This document shows, one piece after another, positions 14,219 to 15,592 of a stretch of DNA of 15,592 bases. The notes beneath the pieces were generated by a model that did no database searches, had not been told where the DNA came from, and saw only the letters and a list, made by a program, of their open reading frames with translations. The position numbers and the translations under genes were made by a program. Source of the DNA: Pseudomonadaceae bacterium. Lineage in GTDB: Bacteria > Pseudomonadota > Gammaproteobacteria > Pseudomonadales > Pseudomonadaceae. Each line of letters starts with the position of its first letter. Position 1 is the first letter of the stretch. The DNA is taken from positions 1-15,592 of the forward strand of contig CAAFUS010000011.1 of NCBI GenBank assembly GCA_900766265.1. Reading direction: 5' to 3'.

Positions 14219-14235
14219 CGTTATGGGTGATAACG
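14219..14235 (-). promoter_or_regulatory. Small hairpin at the rplK ribosome site, candidate L1 operator
   Basis: CGTTAT and ATAACG form six pairs around a 5-base loop on the transcribed strand, and the stem base touches the GGAG ribosome site of rplK (14216-14219). In E. coli L1 represses L11-L1 translation by binding the leader just upstream of rplK, so this is the expected place. I do not see a convincing match to the full L1-binding internal loop. The upstream part of the gap holds an AT-rich TAAATA that could be a -10 element, but no good -35 at proper distance. Confidence 0.35.
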
Positions 14236-14274
14236 CCTTCCGGCTCCCCAGACTCATCTATTTATCCCAGTGAC

Positions 14275-14305
14275 AACAAAACCCCGCAGCAAACAGCTGC
14301 GGGGT
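14275..14305 (-). terminator. Intrinsic terminator after nusG
   Basis: Ten perfect pairs, ACCCCGCAGC against GCTGCGGGGT (14281-14290 with 14296-14305), surround a 5-base loop. On the transcribed strand the stem is followed by TTTGTTG, a U-rich tract. It begins 16 bases after the nusG stop and ends 64 bases before rplK. It should end most transcripts of the tRNA-Trp-secE-nusG unit and separate them from the rplK group. Confidence 0.88.
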
Positions 14306-14321
14306 GGGGATGCCTTCCCAA

Positions 14322-14855
14322 CTAGGCCTTTTCGACCTGGCTGAACTCCAGCTCAACCGGAGTTGAACGACCGAAAATGAGCACCGCGACCTGGATCCGG
14401 CTCTTTTCGTAATTGACTTCTTCGACGACGCCATTGAAGTCGGCGAACGGACCATCCGTAACTCGCACAACCTCGCCCGGCTCGAACAACGTCTTGGGCT
14501 TTGGCTTGTCACCGCTATCGGCAACACGACGCAAGATCGCCTCAGCCTCTTTATCGGTGATGGGAGCAGGCTTGTCAGCCGTACCGCCGATAAAACCCAT
14601 GACGCGAGGCGTATCCTTGACCAAATGCCAAGTGCCTTCGTTCATTTCCATCTGTACGAGCACGTAACCAGGGAAGAACTTGCGCTCACTCTTGCGCTTC
14701 TGACCGTTACGCATCTCGACCACTTCTTCAGTGGGAACGAGGATCTCGCCGAACTCATCTTCCATTCCGGCAAGCTTGACGCGCTCGATCAATGAACGCA
14801 TCACATGCTTCTCGTAACCCGAGTAAGCATGCACGACATACCAGCGCTTAGCCAC
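14322..14855 (-). CDS. nusG: Transcription termination/antitermination factor NusG
   Basis: NusG binds the RNA polymerase clamp, reduces pausing, and uses its C-terminal domain to recruit Rho or ribosomal protein S10. The 177 residues show the N-terminal NGN domain (about 1-115) with KRWYVVHAYSGYEK at 3-16 and RKFFPGYVLVQMEM at 58-71. A short linker is followed by the KOW domain (about 124-177), starting FEPGEVVRVTDGPFADFNG. The start is GTG at 14853-14855. It lies nine bases after the secE stop, and the AAGGG ribosome site overlaps the secE TAA, so the two are translationally linked. A strong terminator follows the gene. Confidence 0.99.
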   Translation of the reverse strand: MAKRWYVVHAYSGYEKHVMRSLIERVKLAGMEDEFGEILVPTEEVVEMRNGQKRKSERKFFPGYVLVQMEMNEGTWHLVKDTPRVMGFIGGTADKPAPITDKEAEAILRRVADSGDKPKPKTLFEPGEVVRVTDGPFADFNGVVEEVNYEKSRIQVAVLIFGRSTPVELEFSQVEKA

Positions 14856-14864
14856 GAGCCACCC

Positions 14865-15233
14865 TTAACCTACGACCATAGAAACCAGCCATCCGAGCAG
14901 GGTATCGAGCCCCCACAACAGCAGCGCCATCACCAGCACGACAGCCACAACGATCAGCGTGGTCTGCGTAGTTTCCTGGCGGGTCGGCCAAACGACCTTA
15001 CGGATCTCGGCACGCGCCTCCTTCGCCAGCGCGAAGAAAGAACGCCCTTTGGCGGTCTGCAGAGCAACCAGCGCAGCAACCACTGCAATCACCAGCAGCG
15101 CCATGACCCTGTAGAGGATCGGCTCAGCCGAGAAATACTGATTACCTACAACGGCAACGACTACCAAAGCAGCCACAACCAGCCACTTCACCAGATCGAA
15201 GCGCGAGCCCGTGACCTCTGCCTTGACATTCAT
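14865..15233 (-). CDS. secE: Preprotein translocase subunit SecE
   Basis: SecE clamps SecY in the inner-membrane protein-export channel. The 122-residue form has three predicted membrane helices (about 16-33, 40-58, 92-118). The conserved cytoplasmic amphipathic region KEARAEIRKVVWPTRQETTQ lies at 71-90 before the last helix; VWPTRQE is the family hallmark. The frame is open further upstream, through the tRNA, but the ATG at 15231-15233 is chosen: it gives the family N-terminus MNVKAE, has an AGGG site about nine bases upstream, and begins after the tRNA 3' end. It is 42 bases after tRNA-Trp, probably on the same transcript, and nine bases before nusG. Confidence 0.98.
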   Translation of the reverse strand: MNVKAEVTGSRFDLVKWLVVAALVVVAVVGNQYFSAEPILYRVMALLVIAVVAALVALQTAKGRSFFALAKEARAEIRKVVWPTRQETTQTTLIVVAVVLVMALLLWGLDTLLGWLVSMVVG

Positions 15234-15275
15234 CTGCGAGAACCCTGTAAAGACTGCCAGTTTCGATATTGAAAA

Positions 15276-15351
15276 TGGCAGGCCAGGAGGGAATCGAACC
15301 CCCAACCTGCGGTTTTGGAGACCGCCGCTCTGCCAATTGAGCTACTGGCCT
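15276..15351 (-). tRNA. tRNA-Trp (anticodon CCA)
   Basis: A 76-base cloverleaf with encoded CCA end. The acceptor stem AGGCCAG/CTGGCCT has seven perfect pairs, the D stem is GCTC/GAGC, the anticodon stem is GCGGT/ACCGC with loop CTCCAAA (anticodon CCA at 15316-15318), and the T arm contains TTCGAAT. The discriminator base is G, as expected for bacterial tRNA-Trp. It lies between a tuf gene and secE, the usual place in pseudomonads. It is probably cut out of a transcript that also carries secE and nusG. Confidence 0.98.
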
Positions 15352-15370
15352 ATAAAGAGTCAGGCCGACC

Positions 15371-15399
15371 ATTATGCCGACCCGAACAGATCAGATCAA
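15371..15399 (-). promoter_or_regulatory. Candidate sigma70 promoter for tRNA-Trp-secE-nusG
   Basis: On the minus strand, TTGATC (15394-15399, four of six to the -35 consensus) is followed after exactly 17 bases by CATAAT (15371-15376, five of six to the -10 consensus). The start would be near 15364, about 13 bases before the tRNA. The bases after the -10 are GC-rich (GGTCGGCC), like the discriminators of stable-RNA promoters under stringent control. The whole promoter fits in the 52 bases between the tuf stop and the tRNA. I see no terminator for tuf in that gap, so readthrough from tuf is also likely. Confidence 0.65.
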
Positions 15400-15403
15400 T
15401 CGA

Positions 15404-15592
15404 TTATTCGAAGATCTTGGCAACCACGCCAGCACCAACGGTACGGCCACCTTCGCGAATCGCGAAGCGCAGCCCGTCTTCCATGGCGATCGGAGCGATC
15501 AGGGTAACAACCATTTTCACGTTGTCGCCCGGCATCACCATCTCGACGCCTTCCGGCAGTTCGCAGTTACCGGTCACGTCAGTGGTACGGAA
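15404..15592 (-). CDS. tufB: Elongation factor Tu, C-terminal 62 residues (partial, cut by window edge)
   Basis: The visible end of this EF-Tu gene encodes most of the second half of the C-terminal beta-barrel domain (domain III), which contacts the T stem of aminoacyl-tRNA. It includes FRTTDVTGNCELPEGVEMVM, then PGDNVKMVVTLIAPIAMEDG and FAIREGGRTVGAGVVAKIFE before the TAA stop. It lies upstream of tRNA-Trp and secE, the place of tufB by E. coli convention. It is a separate copy from the tuf gene that begins at 120. The two visible pieces do not overlap, so their identity to each other cannot be compared here. Confidence 0.97.
   Translation of the reverse strand, partial: FRTTDVTGNCELPEGVEMVMPGDNVKMVVTLIAPIAMEDGLRFAIREGGRTVGAGVVAKIFE

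Noticed and set aside
15234..15305. N-terminal extension of secE reading into tRNA-Trp
   Set aside because: The extra 24 codons overlap the tRNA 3' half and do not resemble SecE; the internal ATG at 15231-15233 gives the family N-terminus.

Overview
This window is a chromosomal housekeeping region of a gammaproteobacterium, most likely Pseudomonadaceae (Pseudomonas or Stutzerimonas type). It holds the fused secE-nusG / L11-L1 / L10-L7/L12-rpoBC / str gene cluster. The basis is the gene order tuf, tRNA-Trp, secE, nusG, rplK, rplA, rplJ, rplL, rpoB, rpoC, rpsL, rpsG, fusA, tuf, together with a GC-rich base composition, a 122-residue SecE, a 1356-residue RpoB, a 1399-residue RpoC and an EF-Tu N-terminus reading VAKEKFERNKPHVNVGTIGH. 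Species cannot be fixed from sequence reading alone.

Every gene lies on the minus strand, so transcription runs from high to low coordinates. From upstream to downstream the layout is: the 3' end of one tuf gene (15404-15592, cut by the window edge); tRNA-Trp (15276-15351); secE (14865-15233); nusG (14322-14855); a perfect-stem intrinsic terminator; rplK (13779-14210); rplA (13084-13779); a structured L10-type leader; rplJ (12381-12881); rplL (11940-12308); an intrinsic terminator/attenuator and further hairpins; rpoB (7654-11724); rpoC (3389-7588); a promoter-like site and an intrinsic terminator; rpsL (2885-3256); rpsG (2316-2786); fusA (151-2286); and the 5' end of a second tuf gene (1-120, cut by the window edge). 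All the protein genes look intact apart from the two tuf genes cut by the window ends.

The genes supply the core of gene expression. RpoB and RpoC are the large RNA polymerase subunits. NusG is the elongation factor that links polymerase to Rho or the ribosome. L11, L1, L10 and L7/L12 build the ribosomal stalk and L1 arm, where EF-Tu and EF-G (tuf, fusA) act. S12 and S7 are small-subunit proteins, and SecE is part of the protein-export channel. Known antibiotic-target positions read as wild type (RpoB D521, H531, S536; RpsL K43, K88).

The spacers carry most of the interesting signal: three good intrinsic terminators, two sigma70-type promoter candidates with exact 17-base spacers, an L10-type leader with competing hairpins, and strong hairpins in the rpoB-rpoC, rplL-rpoB and rpsL-rpsG gaps. 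No gap exceeds about 215 bases. I found no mobile element, CRISPR array, defence system or unknown gene. The very long plus-strand open frames inside rpoB, rpoC and fusA are best explained as codon-usage shadows. I do not see a previously undescribed system here; the items worth checking are regulatory.
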